Below, piece by piece: positions 45,023-52,478 of a stretch of 64,000 bases of DNA; within the stretch, counting starts at the first letter, position 1, and every line of letters starts with the position of its first letter. The translations under genes and the position numbers were made by a program. The stretch spans positions 16,176 through 80,175 of the forward strand of contig JANMYQ010000145.1 of the NCBI GenBank assembly GCA_031382215.1. The letters are read 5' to 3'. The notes under the pieces are model-generated. The model was not told the origin of the DNA. It worked only from the letters and a program-made list of their open reading frames with translations, and ran no database searches. This DNA is from LGRD01 sp031382215. GTDB lineage: Bacteria > Pseudomonadota > Gammaproteobacteria > Burkholderiales > Burkholderiaceae_C.

Positions 45023-45796
45023 ATGCGCTTTTGCAGCCTGGGCAGCGGCAGCACCGGCAACGCGCTGGTGGTCGAGGCCCGCGGCCCGGCTCAAACGCAC
45101 CGGGTGCTGATCGACTGCGGTTTCTCGCAACGCGAACTCGAAGTACGGCTGGAGCGGGCCGGCTTGGTGCCTGCCGACCTGAGCGCCATCTTCGTGACCC
45201 ATGAACACGGCGACCACGTCGGCTGCGCAGTCGGCCTGGCACGCCGCCATCACATCCCCTTGTGGATGAGCCGGGGCACCTGGCGTGCGTTGGAGCAACC
45301 CGCGCTGCCTGCTCCGCTGCACTTTGCCCGCGACGGCGAAGCCATCACGTTCGGCGCACTGGAGCTGCTGCCCTACACCGTGCCGCACGACGCACAAGAA
45401 CCGCTGCAGTTGCGCTGTTCCACAGCCACCGCCCGCCTGGGCGTGCTGACCGACACGGGCTGCATGACGCCGCACCTGATCGCGCACCTGCAGGCGTGTG
45501 ACGCGCTGGTGCTGGAGTGCAACCACGACCGCGCCATGCTGGCTGCCTCCAATTACCCCGCCTCGCTGAAAGCGCGCATCGGCGGGCGCTTCGGCCACCT
45601 GGCGAACGACACTTCTGCGCAAATTCTCGCCGCGTGCATGCATGGCGGGCTGCGCCACCTGGTGGCGGCTCACCTCAGCGTGCAGAACAACCGGCCCGAA
45701 CTGGTGCGCCGGTCGCTGGCAGCGGCCTGGGGCCGCGACGAAGCGCTGATCGTCGTGGCCGATCCTGCCGTCGGCTGCGGCTGGATCGACCTTTGA
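45023..45796 (+). CDS. MBL-fold metallohydrolase (YycJ/WalJ-like)
   Basis: 257 residues of the metallo-beta-lactamase superfamily. MRFCSLGSGSTGNALVVEA is typical of the YycJ group, the zinc motif is VTHEHGDHVG, and later ligands occur in GVLTDTGCMTPH, LECNHD and AAHLSVQN. YycJ relatives are 5'-3' exonuclease-like proteins; the substrate here is not known. It follows bamC by 37 bp and ends before a bidirectional terminator. Confidence 0.9.
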   Translation: MRFCSLGSGSTGNALVVEARGPAQTHRVLIDCGFSQRELEVRLERAGLVPADLSAIFVTHEHGDHVGCAVGLARRHHIPLWMSRGTWRALEQPALPAPLHFARDGEAITFGALELLPYTVPHDAQEPLQLRCSTATARLGVLTDTGCMTPHLIAHLQACDALVLECNHDRAMLAASNYPASLKARIGGRFGHLANDTSAQILAACMHGGLRHLVAAHLSVQNNRPELVRRSLAAAWGRDEALIVVADPAVGCGWIDL

Positions 45797-45820
45797 CGCT
45801 GATCAAACGGCAGGCACAAA

Positions 45821-45846
45821 AAAGCCGCCTCGCGGCGGCTCTTTTT
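45821..45846. terminator. Bidirectional rho-independent terminator
   Basis: A-run, AGCCGCC, loop TCGC, GGCGGCT, CTTTTT. A perfect 7-bp stem with A and T tracts on both sides serves the converging MBL gene and the lipoprotein gene. Confidence 0.9.
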
Positions 45847-45859
45847 CCCGTCAGGGCGA

Positions 45860-46210
45860 TTACGGCTTCTTGACGGCGTCGGCCGCCTTGGCGGCAGCGT
45901 CCTTGGCAGCATCTGCCGCCTTGCCAGCGGCGTCCTTGGCGGCATCAGCGGCCTTGCCGGCTGCGTCCTTGGCGGCATCGGCAACAGCACCACCAGCAGC
46001 GGCGGCGGAAGCGGCAGCGGCGCCCACAGCGGCCGAAGCGGCATCACCAGCGGCGGTCACGGCAGCGCCGGTGGCCGAAGCAGCCTTCTCGACCGCGGCA
46101 GCCACCGCAGGGGCAGCGGCAGGAGCGGCGACTGCAGGGGCCTTCTTCTCACCGCAAGCGGTCAGGGACAGGGCAACCAGCAACGAACCCAACAGAACGG
46201 ACGTTTTCAT
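45860..46210 (-). CDS. Small lipoprotein with 11-residue Ala/Lys/Asp repeats
   Basis: 116 residues. Lipoprotein signal MKTSVLLGSLLVALSLTAC with Cys19, an Ala/Pro spacer, an Ala-rich helix, and three 11-residue repeats at 78-110 (DAAKDAAGKAA twice, then DAAKDAAAKAA), ending DAVKKP. The 11-residue period and alternating Lys/Asp suggest an amphipathic helix like LEA or apolipoprotein proteins, lying on a membrane or cell wall. A good TATAAT promoter is upstream. ATG 46210 is chosen so that the lipobox is correctly placed. Confidence 0.85.
   Translation of the reverse strand: MKTSVLLGSLLVALSLTACGEKKAPAVAAPAAAPAVAAAVEKAASATGAAVTAAGDAASAAVGAAAASAAAAGGAVADAAKDAAGKAADAAKDAAGKAADAAKDAAAKAADAVKKP
45881..45979 (-). 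repeat. 33-bp in-frame tandem repeat in the lipoprotein gene
   Basis: Three consecutive 33-bp units encode residues 78-110. The protein units are identical except for one Gly to Ala; DNA copies vary at third positions. Confidence 0.85.
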
Positions 46211-46334
46211 ATTTATCCTCAAAAACAAAGAGTCGAACAAAGAGTAACCGGTCATGACGCGAGCTCTGCGTTGCGGCAGAAGGCCCGACGCTCAAAGACA
46301 AGAAAGCCCGAACGGCTCTTTTGCCTAGCCTTAG

Positions 46335-46340
46335 ATTATA
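46335..46340 (-). promoter_or_regulatory. Consensus -10 (TATAAT) inside an inverted repeat
   Basis: Minus-strand TATAAT 125 bases upstream of the lipoprotein start, flanked by CCTAGCC (46324-46330) and GGCTAGG (46345-46351), a perfect 7-bp inverted repeat spaced by 14 bp. The arrangement could be an operator. Confidence 0.5.
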
Positions 46341-46359
46341 GCTTGGCTAGGGGCTATCC

Positions 46360-46863
46360 CTAGAGGCCGAGACTTGTCACCGGGAACGCTTCCTCTGAGC
46401 GTTGTAAAACTGCGTCAATCAACTCTCGCCCATGAATCGCATCGGCGGGCACGTGCGACACGCTGCCGCGGTAGCGAACCGGGTCGACGAGCCGCACCGT
46501 TACCAGCCCCGGAGCGAGCAACATCGTCGGCATCTTGCCGGCCTCCAGTTCGACGTTGGCGCGGCATTCGACGATGTGCGACCAGGTCCGCCGCCACGCC
46601 ACCCAGCGCGCGTGGCGGCGTGGGAACTCGTCGAAGTGTTGCGCGATCAGCGTGAGCTTGCGGTAGGCCTTGGCCCAATGGGTCAGGTGCTCGATCAGCT
46701 CGGGCTCGTTGAGCGGCCAGTCGGCGAAATCGATGTCGCACAGCCAGATCTCGCGGCAGCCCTGGGCAGCCGCTTCGGCAAACGCACTGCGCAGGCCGGT
46801 GTGGAACTCGCTGCGCGAGGTGATCAGGGTGTGCCGAGGCTCGGATGTCATCTCGTCAGTCAT
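46360..46863 (-). CDS. Uncharacterised conserved protein (DUF7931-like)
   Basis: 167 residues, no signal peptide or membrane helix. The central part REIWLCDIDFADWPLNEPEL followed by KLTLIAQHFDEFPRRHARW looks like a Rossmann-type domain that reads out positions on a line or strand, similar to phospholipase D-like or DUF7931 proteins, but the HKD motif is absent. It lies 21 bp downstream of the ribosomal oxygenase gene and is probably cotranscribed. The name is tentative. Confidence 0.6.
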   Translation of the reverse strand: MTDEMTSEPRHTLITSRSEFHTGLRSAFAEAAAQGCREIWLCDIDFADWPLNEPELIEHLTHWAKAYRKLTLIAQHFDEFPRRHARWVAWRRTWSHIVECRANVELEAGKMPTMLLAPGLVTVRLVDPVRYRGSVSHVPADAIHGRELIDAVLQRSEEAFPVTSLGL

Positions 46864-46884
46864 CGACAGGCTCCTTTCTGACGG

Positions 46885-48009
46885 TCACGGTACGGGGTGC
46901 AGCCAACCTGCCAGCGCCCACTCGCTGACCAAGGCACGCGCCTCGCCGCTCAACCCCGCGGCCTGGGTCGCGCTCAGCGCACGCTCGTCGGCCAGGCGCC
47001 GCAGCAGCGTCGCGTCGCGACCGGCAGCCACGAACGACTCGCCGTTGATGAACAGGTGCCAGCGGTCGTACATCATGCGGGTGCGGCGGTCCAGACGCAG
47101 GCTTGCATGATGCCCCAACCCGCTGCCGGCATCGAACCAGACACTCGCCTTGAGGTCAGTCAAAACCTCGCCCAGCGCGCAAGCGGCGGCGCGGGGGTTG
47201 GCGAGCAGGCGCGCCATCGCTTCCTGAGTGAAATGGTTCAAGGTGTCTGGAATCCTGGCAGGGGCCGACGTGGCTTCCTGATGCGGGTCGCGATACAGCG
47301 CCTGGGCCGGCGCCATCTCGGCGGCGTCGAGCACGCGCTGCAGCACCTCGGCGCCCCAGCGGTCGCGCTCGGGCGCGCGAAAGCCGATCGAGCAGGTCAT
47401 GCATTCGCCCTCGGCCACACCGTCGTGCGCCCAGCGTGGCGGCAGGTACAGCATGTCGCCGGGCTCGAGCAGCCATTCCTGTTCGGCGTGGAAGTTGCTC
47501 AGGATCTTCAACGGCACGTCGGCCTGGAGCTCCGGATCTTTCAGCCGGCCGATGCGCCAGCGCCGCCGGCCCTGCACCTGCAGCAGGAACACGTCGTACG
47601 AATCGAAATGCGGGCCGACGCCGCCACCCCCGGTCGCATACGACAGCATCAGGTCATCGAGCCGCGCGTCGGGCACGAAGCGGAAGCGCGCCAGCAGCTC
47701 GTGCGCGGCCTGCACGTGCAGGTCCAGCCCCTGCACCAGCAGGGTCCAGCGCGGTTGCTTGAGGCTCGGCAACGAGCGCAGCTTGAACGGCCCGTGGCGC
47801 AGCCGCCAGCGGCCGTCGTCGGCATGCACGACCAGGCGCGATTCCACATCGTCGCGCGCCGCCAGATCGAACAATTGGGCGCGCGACAGTGGCGCCTCGA
47901 CACCGGGCACGGCCTGACGAATCAGCAAAGGCTTCTTCTGCCAATGCCGGCGCATGAAGGTCTGCGGCGACAGGCCGCCGAGCAGGGTCTGGGCCAGGGT
48001 GGTCTGCAT
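46885..48009 (-). CDS. roxA: Cupin/JmjC ribosomal oxygenase (RoxA/YcfD-like)
   Basis: 374 residues; an Fe(II)/2-oxoglutarate hydroxylase. The N-terminus (LSPQTFMRRHWQKKPLLIRQA) and the metal triad His134, Asp136 (GPHFDSYDVF) and His195 (PPRWAHDGV) are intact. In E. coli YcfD hydroxylates an arginine of ribosomal protein L16. The C-terminal winged-helix region (residues about 290-370) is present. It is divergent from the SlyD-like gene with only 33 bp between starts. Confidence 0.9.
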   Translation of the reverse strand: MQTTLAQTLLGGLSPQTFMRRHWQKKPLLIRQAVPGVEAPLSRAQLFDLAARDDVESRLVVHADDGRWRLRHGPFKLRSLPSLKQPRWTLLVQGLDLHVQAAHELLARFRFVPDARLDDLMLSYATGGGGVGPHFDSYDVFLLQVQGRRRWRIGRLKDPELQADVPLKILSNFHAEQEWLLEPGDMLYLPPRWAHDGVAEGECMTCSIGFRAPERDRWGAEVLQRVLDAAEMAPAQALYRDPHQEATSAPARIPDTLNHFTQEAMARLLANPRAAACALGEVLTDLKASVWFDAGSGLGHHASLRLDRRTRMMYDRWHLFINGESFVAAGRDATLLRRLADERALSATQAAGLSGEARALVSEWALAGWLHPVP

Positions 48010-48042
48010 GGTGCAGATTGTGGCCTGTGCGATCATTTGCCG

Positions 48043-48564
48043 ATGAACATCACCGCACCCTGTGTCGTCAGCCTGGTCTGGCGGCTGCAAGACGCCCAAG
48101 GCACGCTGATCGACGAATTGAAGGAGCCGGTCGAGTTCTTTTTCGGCGGCGACGACCTGCTCGCCAAGGTCGAAGAAGCGCTCACCGACCAGGCCGTCGG
48201 CTTCGAGGCCGAACTGCGGCTGGAGCCCGAGCACGCCTTCGGCGACTACGACCCGGCGCTGGTGTTCTTCGAGGAGCGCTCGCTGTTGCCCGAGCCAGTC
48301 GAAGCCGGCATGCAGATCGACGGCGTGCCGCCCGGGGCCGCCACGCAAGGCATGCGCCCCGACGCGGTCTACACCATCACCGAGGTCTACCCGACGCACA
48401 TCGTGCTGGACGGCAACCACCCGCTGGCCGGCATGGCCTTGAAGCTGGATCTGAAGGTGAAAGATGTGCGCGCCGCCACGGAAGAAGAGATCGAGGCCGG
48501 CAGCGTCGGCGAGCCGGTGTTCACGGTGATGAACACGGCGCCGTCAGGCACGCATTTGCACTGA
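48043..48564 (+). CDS. FKBP-type peptidyl-prolyl isomerase (SlyD-like)
   Basis: 173 residues. The FKBP half-domains (VSLVWRLQDAQGTLIDELKEPVEF split by an IF insert; EAELRLEPEHAFGDYDPALVFFE) and the flap region fit SlyD, but the histidine-rich metal-binding tail of E. coli SlyD is missing; the tail ends MNTAPSGTHLH. It acts in the cytoplasm as folding helper. The stop codon is inside a three-copy decamer. Confidence 0.88.
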   Translation: MNITAPCVVSLVWRLQDAQGTLIDELKEPVEFFFGGDDLLAKVEEALTDQAVGFEAELRLEPEHAFGDYDPALVFFEERSLLPEPVEAGMQIDGVPPGAATQGMRPDAVYTITEVYPTHIVLDGNHPLAGMALKLDLKVKDVRAATEEEIEAGSVGEPVFTVMNTAPSGTHLH

Positions 48565-48584
48565 TCTGCACTGATTTGCACTGA
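48555..48584 (+). repeat. Stop-anchored decamer tandem array after the SlyD-like gene
   Basis: TTTGCACTGA, TCTGCACTGA, TTTGCACTGA. The first unit includes the last codons and the stop. TGAs at 48562, 48572 and 48582 cover all three frames. Confidence 0.92.
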
Positions 48585-48619
48585 GGTTTCGAGAGGCACT
48601 GGCTCCCGGCGGAACGCCG

Positions 48620-49069
48620 TCAGGCCTTGCCGGTCGAGCCGAACCCACCCGCACCGCGCGCCGAGGCCTCGAAGTCGTCCACGCGCCTGAACATTGCGTG
48701 CACCACCGGCACGATCACCATCTGCGCAATGCGCTCCATCGGCTGAACCGTGAACGCCGTGGAGCCGCGGTTCCAGCAACTCACCATCAGCGGGCCCTGG
48801 TAGTCCGAGTCGATCAGCCCCACCAGGTTGCCCAGCACGATGCCGTGTTTGTGGCCCAGTCCCGAGCGCGGCAGCAGCATCGCGGCCAGGCCGGGGTCGG
48901 CGATATGGATCGACAGTCCCGTCGGAATCAGTTGGGTCTGGCCCGGCTCCAGCACCAGCGGAGCATCCAGGCAGGCGCGCAGGTCCAGGCCGGCGCTGCC
49001 GGGGGTGGCGTAGGCCGGCAAGTGCTCGGCCATGCGGGAGTCCAGTACCTTGAGGTCGATCGTGTGCAT
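48620..49069 (-). CDS. dut: dUTP diphosphatase
   Basis: 149 residues; hydrolyses dUTP to dUMP, keeping uracil out of DNA. Motifs AYATPGSAGLDLRACLD, LLPRSGLGHKHGIVL, NLVGLIDSDYQGPL and the C-terminal RGAGGFGSTGK that closes over the substrate are complete. It is the third gene of lepB-coaBC-dut. Between coaBC and dut lies a 40-bp degenerate CCGAC-rich stretch. Confidence 0.97.
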   Translation of the reverse strand: MHTIDLKVLDSRMAEHLPAYATPGSAGLDLRACLDAPLVLEPGQTQLIPTGLSIHIADPGLAAMLLPRSGLGHKHGIVLGNLVGLIDSDYQGPLMVSCWNRGSTAFTVQPMERIAQMVIVPVVHAMFRRVDDFEASARGAGGFGSTGKA

Positions 49070-49109
49070 GAGGCGGGTCGGGGGAGTCGGGTCGGGAGGG
49101 TCGGTTCGG
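49070..49109 (-). repeat. Degenerate CCGAC-rich spacer between coaBC and dut
   Basis: After the coaBC TGA the minus strand reads CCGAA, CCGAC, CCTCCCGAC, CCGAC, TCCCCCGAC, CCG. It may be the decayed form of a short tandem array; alternatively it is just GC-rich drift. Confidence 0.45.
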
Positions 49110-50348
49110 TCAGGCGGTGATCGATGCGAGCCGGGCCGCGATCTCGGCCACCAGCTGGCGCGCCAGAGTCAGCTTGTCGGCGCGCGGCAGCTCGCGGTGG
49201 CCGTTCGCATCGACCAGCGTCAACGCGTTGTCATCGGCGCCGAAGGTGGCCGGGCCGATGTTGCCCACCACCAGCGGCACGTTTTTGCGTTGCAGCTTCT
49301 CGCGCGCGTGCTTGAGCAGGTCCTGGCTTTCGGCCGCGAAGCCGACGCAGTAAGGGCGCTTGGGCAGCGCCGCGACCGAGGCCAGGATGTCCGGGTTCTC
49401 GGTCATCTGGAACGTCGGCACGGTCTTGTCGGCGTTCTTCTTGATCTTGTGCGCGGCCGGCGCGGCAGGCCGCCAGTCGGCGACTGCGGCAGTAGCGATG
49501 AACACGTCGTGATGCTTTGCAGCCGGCAACACGGCGTCGAACATCTGCTGCGCGCTGCGCACATCGATGCGGCGCACGCCACGCGGCGTGGGCAGCGCCA
49601 CCGGGCCGGCCACCAGCGTGACCTGCGCACCGGCCTCGGCGGCCGCCCGCGCGATCGCAAAGCCCATCTTGCCGCTGGACAGATTGGTGATGCCGCGCAC
49701 CGGGTCGATTGCCTCGTAGGTCGGCCCGGCACTGATCAGCACCGCCTTGCCGAGCAGCGCCTTGGGCTGGAAGAAGCTCACCACGTCGGCCAGCAGGTCG
49801 AGCGCCTCGAGCATGCGACCGTCGCCGGTTTCACCGCAGGCCTGGTCGCCGTTGTCGGGGCCGAGGATCACGGTGCCGTCGGCACGCAATTGCGCCGCGT
49901 TGCGCTGCGTGGCCGGGTGGGCCCACATCTCGCGGTTCATCGCCGGGGCGATCAGCAACGGGCAGGTGTGCACAGGCCGCGCCAGGCACAACAGGCTCAG
50001 CAGGTCGTCGGCCTGGCCGTGCGCGAGCTTGGCCATCAGGTCGGCGCTGGCGGGGGCGATCAACACCGCGTCGGCCTCGCGCGTGAGATTGATGTGCGCC
50101 ATGTTGTTGGGCTCGCGCGCGTCCCACTGGCTGGTGTAGACGCTGCGGCCCGACAGCGCCTGCATCGTCACTGCGGTGATGAACTGTTCGGCCGCCGCCG
50201 TCATCACCACCTGCACCGTGGCGCCAGCCTTCACCAGCCCGCGCAGCAGCTCGGCCGACTTGTAGCAGGCCACGCCGCCGGACATGCCCAGCACGATGTG
50301 GCGCCCGGCCAGATCACCCGACACGGCGCCGCTCACAGCGCCGTCCAT
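49110..50348 (-). CDS. coaBC: Bifunctional phosphopantothenoylcysteine decarboxylase / synthetase
   Basis: 412 residues making 4'-phosphopantetheine for coenzyme A. N-terminal flavin decarboxylase CoaC (VLGMSGGVACYKSAELLRG; LIAPAMNREMW with catalytic features; GCGETG-like ACGETGDGRM) and C-terminal CTP-dependent CoaB (LISAGPTYEAIDPVRGITN; FIATAAVADWRPA; NIGPATFGADDN). I used ATG 50348, which overlaps the signal peptidase stop by 16 bp; a later GTG would remove that overlap. Confidence 0.94.
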   Translation of the reverse strand: MDGAVSGAVSGDLAGRHIVLGMSGGVACYKSAELLRGLVKAGATVQVVMTAAAEQFITAVTMQALSGRSVYTSQWDAREPNNMAHINLTREADAVLIAPASADLMAKLAHGQADDLLSLLCLARPVHTCPLLIAPAMNREMWAHPATQRNAAQLRADGTVILGPDNGDQACGETGDGRMLEALDLLADVVSFFQPKALLGKAVLISAGPTYEAIDPVRGITNLSSGKMGFAIARAAAEAGAQVTLVAGPVALPTPRGVRRIDVRSAQQMFDAVLPAAKHHDVFIATAAVADWRPAAPAAHKIKKNADKTVPTFQMTENPDILASVAALPKRPYCVGFAAESQDLLKHAREKLQRKNVPLVVGNIGPATFGADDNALTLVDANGHRELPRADKLTLARQLVAEIAARLASITA

Positions 50349-51214
50349 GAACGCGACAGGTCGCTCAGATTGAACAGCACCCGCACCGCCTTGCCGTAGA
50401 CCTGCTCGTGCGGCAGGAAGCCCCACGCGCGCGAGTCGGTCGAGTTGTCACGGTTGTCGCCCAGCATCAGGTAATAGCCGGCCGGCACGCGGCAGGTCCA
50501 GGCCCCGGCGCGCGGCGCATGGCAAGCCGCCCCCAGCCCGTCCACCGGCAGCCGCCCCTGCAGAAACGGGTTGACCTTGACGGTGCGGCTGTGGCCAGCC
50601 GCCGTTTCGCGCAGCATCCAGTGGCCCGCGTCTTCGGGCGGCACGCCCTCGCCGCTGCCGTCGCCCAACATCTGCACGTCGATCGTCTCGCCGTTGACGC
50701 TGACCGCGCCATCCTGGAAGCGCACCTCGTCGCCCGGCATGCCGACCAGCCGCTTGACGTAGAACTGCGACACGTCGAGCGGAAAGCGGAACACCACCAC
50801 GTCGCCCCGCTGCGGCCGGCCGAACTCGATGGCGGTATTGGTGAACGGCAGGCGCGGCCCGTAGGCGAGGTGGTTGACGAGCAGATAGTCGCCCACCCGC
50901 AGGGTCGGCTCCATCGAACCGCTCGGCACCCGCGGCCAGTCGGCCACCGCGACGCGGCAGGTGAACATCAGCGCCACCACGATGAACAGGTCGGCACCGA
51001 AGCTGACCCAGAGCGGCTTCTTCTCGGGCTCCTGAGGAAACGCACGGCCGCCCGAAGTTTCCTCATCCCCCTCGGGGGGCGGACGACGTATGTCGTCGGC
51101 CTGGGGGCGCTGCGCGTCCAGGCGGCGCGTCTTGAGCTTCCAGGCCAGCCACAGCGCGCCTGTGAGCAAGGTGGCGAGGAACAGGATTTCGTTGATGGAA
51201 AAGCCGATCTGCAT
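50333..51214 (-). CDS. lepB: Signal peptidase I, divergent paralogue
   Basis: 293 residues. N-terminal helix (ILFLATLLTGALWLAWKL), Pro/Glu-rich linker, second helix (LFIVVALMFTCRVAV) and catalytic domain with Ser100 (VPSGSMEPTLRVGDYLLV) and Lys154 (YVKRLVGMPGDEV), plus GDNRDNSTDSRAWGF. It cleaves signal peptides on the outer face of the inner membrane. Burkholderiales usually have another lepB beside lepA and rnc, so this one may be accessory; CRVAVADW before the serine box is atypical. It lies upstream of coaBC. Confidence 0.9.
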   Translation of the reverse strand: MQIGFSINEILFLATLLTGALWLAWKLKTRRLDAQRPQADDIRRPPPEGDEETSGGRAFPQEPEKKPLWVSFGADLFIVVALMFTCRVAVADWPRVPSGSMEPTLRVGDYLLVNHLAYGPRLPFTNTAIEFGRPQRGDVVVFRFPLDVSQFYVKRLVGMPGDEVRFQDGAVSVNGETIDVQMLGDGSGEGVPPEDAGHWMLRETAAGHSRTVKVNPFLQGRLPVDGLGAACHAPRAGAWTCRVPAGYYLMLGDNRDNSTDSRAWGFLPHEQVYGKAVRVLFNLSDLSRSWTAL

Positions 51215-51412
51215 GGAGGCTCGAATCAGGACCAGCCCGAATTGTGCGCTACGCGCCGCCGGTCCGGCGCCGCGGGAAAACGGCAGCGTGAAAGGCCTTT
51301 CCTGGATTTCCCGCGGCAGTTGTGGCCCACTCGTGGCGCCCGGCCGAACCGCTCCAATCGGCCGCCTTTCCGACTCCCTCTCGACTCCATCTCGACTCCC
51401 CAAGAGGCGCCC

Positions 51413-52402
51413 GTGAACGCTCCCCTGCCCTCGTCCACACTGCAAGCCGCACCCTCGGTTCCGCGCTTCATGCAGGTCTACCGCGAAGACCAGGCCGCCA
51501 CCCGCGACGAGCTGTTGCGTGGCCTGGCGGCGCCGGCGGCGGTCGCATCGCCCAAGTTCCTGTACGACGCGCTGGGCTCGCGCCTGTTCGAGGCCATCAC
51601 AGAGTTGCCCGAGTACTACCCGACGCGCACCGAAGCGGCCATCTTCAAGGCGCACGGCGCAGCCATCGCCGATGCGGTCGGCCCGATCGGCTCGTTTGTC
51701 GACCTGGGCGCCGGCAACTGCAGCAAGGCGTTGAGCCTGTTCCCGGTGCTGCGGCCGCAGCGCTACGTGGCGGTCGACATCTCGGTGGACTTTTTGCGCG
51801 ACGCGCTGGCGCAGGTGCAGCGCGAGCATCCGCAGCTCGACGTGAGCGGCATCGGCACCGACTTTTCGAGCCGCCTGCACTTGCCGCCGGGTTCGATCCA
51901 GGGCCGGCCGCTGTACTTCTACGCCGGCTCCAGCATCGGCAACTTCACGCCCGAAGATGCCGTGCCCTTCCTGACCAGCGTGCGAGAACAGGCGCGCGGC
52001 GGCGGGTTGCTGATAGGGGTCGACCTGGTCAAGCCCACCGAGGTGCTGGAGCCGGCTTACGACGACGCGCTGGGCGTCACCGAGGCGTTCAACCTGAACC
52101 TGCTGCTGCACTTGAACCGGCTGATCGGCAGCAACTTCCGGCCGCGCGAATGGCGTCACGTCGGGCTGTTCAACCGCGAGCACTCGCGCATCGAGATGCA
52201 CCTCGAGGCGCGCCACGCGCTCACGGTGGCGTGGCCGGGCGGCGGGCGGCGCTTCGAGGCGGGCGAGCGAATCCACACCGAGAACTCGTGCAAGTACACG
52301 GTGCCGGCATTCGAATCACTGCTGCTGAAGTCGGGCTTTGCGCGTGGCCGCCACTGGCTCGACGAACGCGGTTGGTTCGCGGTGTTCTGGGCCCCGGCCT
52401 GA
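51413..52402 (+). CDS. egtD: L-histidine N(alpha)-methyltransferase EgtD
   Basis: 329 residues; trimethylates histidine to hercynine in ergothioneine biosynthesis. Signatures: FLYDALGSRLFEAITELPEYYPTRTE (split), SFVDLGAGNCSKALSL SAM motif, FYAGSSIGNF, LLIGVDLVKP and HTENSCKY. The start is GTG 51413 with AAGAGG upstream. The sulfoxide synthase gene egtB, which often accompanies it, is not in this window. Confidence 0.93.
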   Translation: MNAPLPSSTLQAAPSVPRFMQVYREDQAATRDELLRGLAAPAAVASPKFLYDALGSRLFEAITELPEYYPTRTEAAIFKAHGAAIADAVGPIGSFVDLGAGNCSKALSLFPVLRPQRYVAVDISVDFLRDALAQVQREHPQLDVSGIGTDFSSRLHLPPGSIQGRPLYFYAGSSIGNFTPEDAVPFLTSVREQARGGGLLIGVDLVKPTEVLEPAYDDALGVTEAFNLNLLLHLNRLIGSNFRPREWRHVGLFNREHSRIEMHLEARHALTVAWPGGGRRFEAGERIHTENSCKYTVPAFESLLLKSGFARGRHWLDERGWFAVFWAPA

Positions 52403-52478
52403 CGTGGCTCAGCCGGTAGCGTCGCGGCGGCGCGCCGGCGTGCCGCGGCGCCTGAAGCTCGCGTAAAGTCCGCGCTTC

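Noticed and set aside
45881..45979. CRISPR array suggested by 33-bp repeats
   Set aside because: Repeats are contiguous, coding and in frame, with no spacers.
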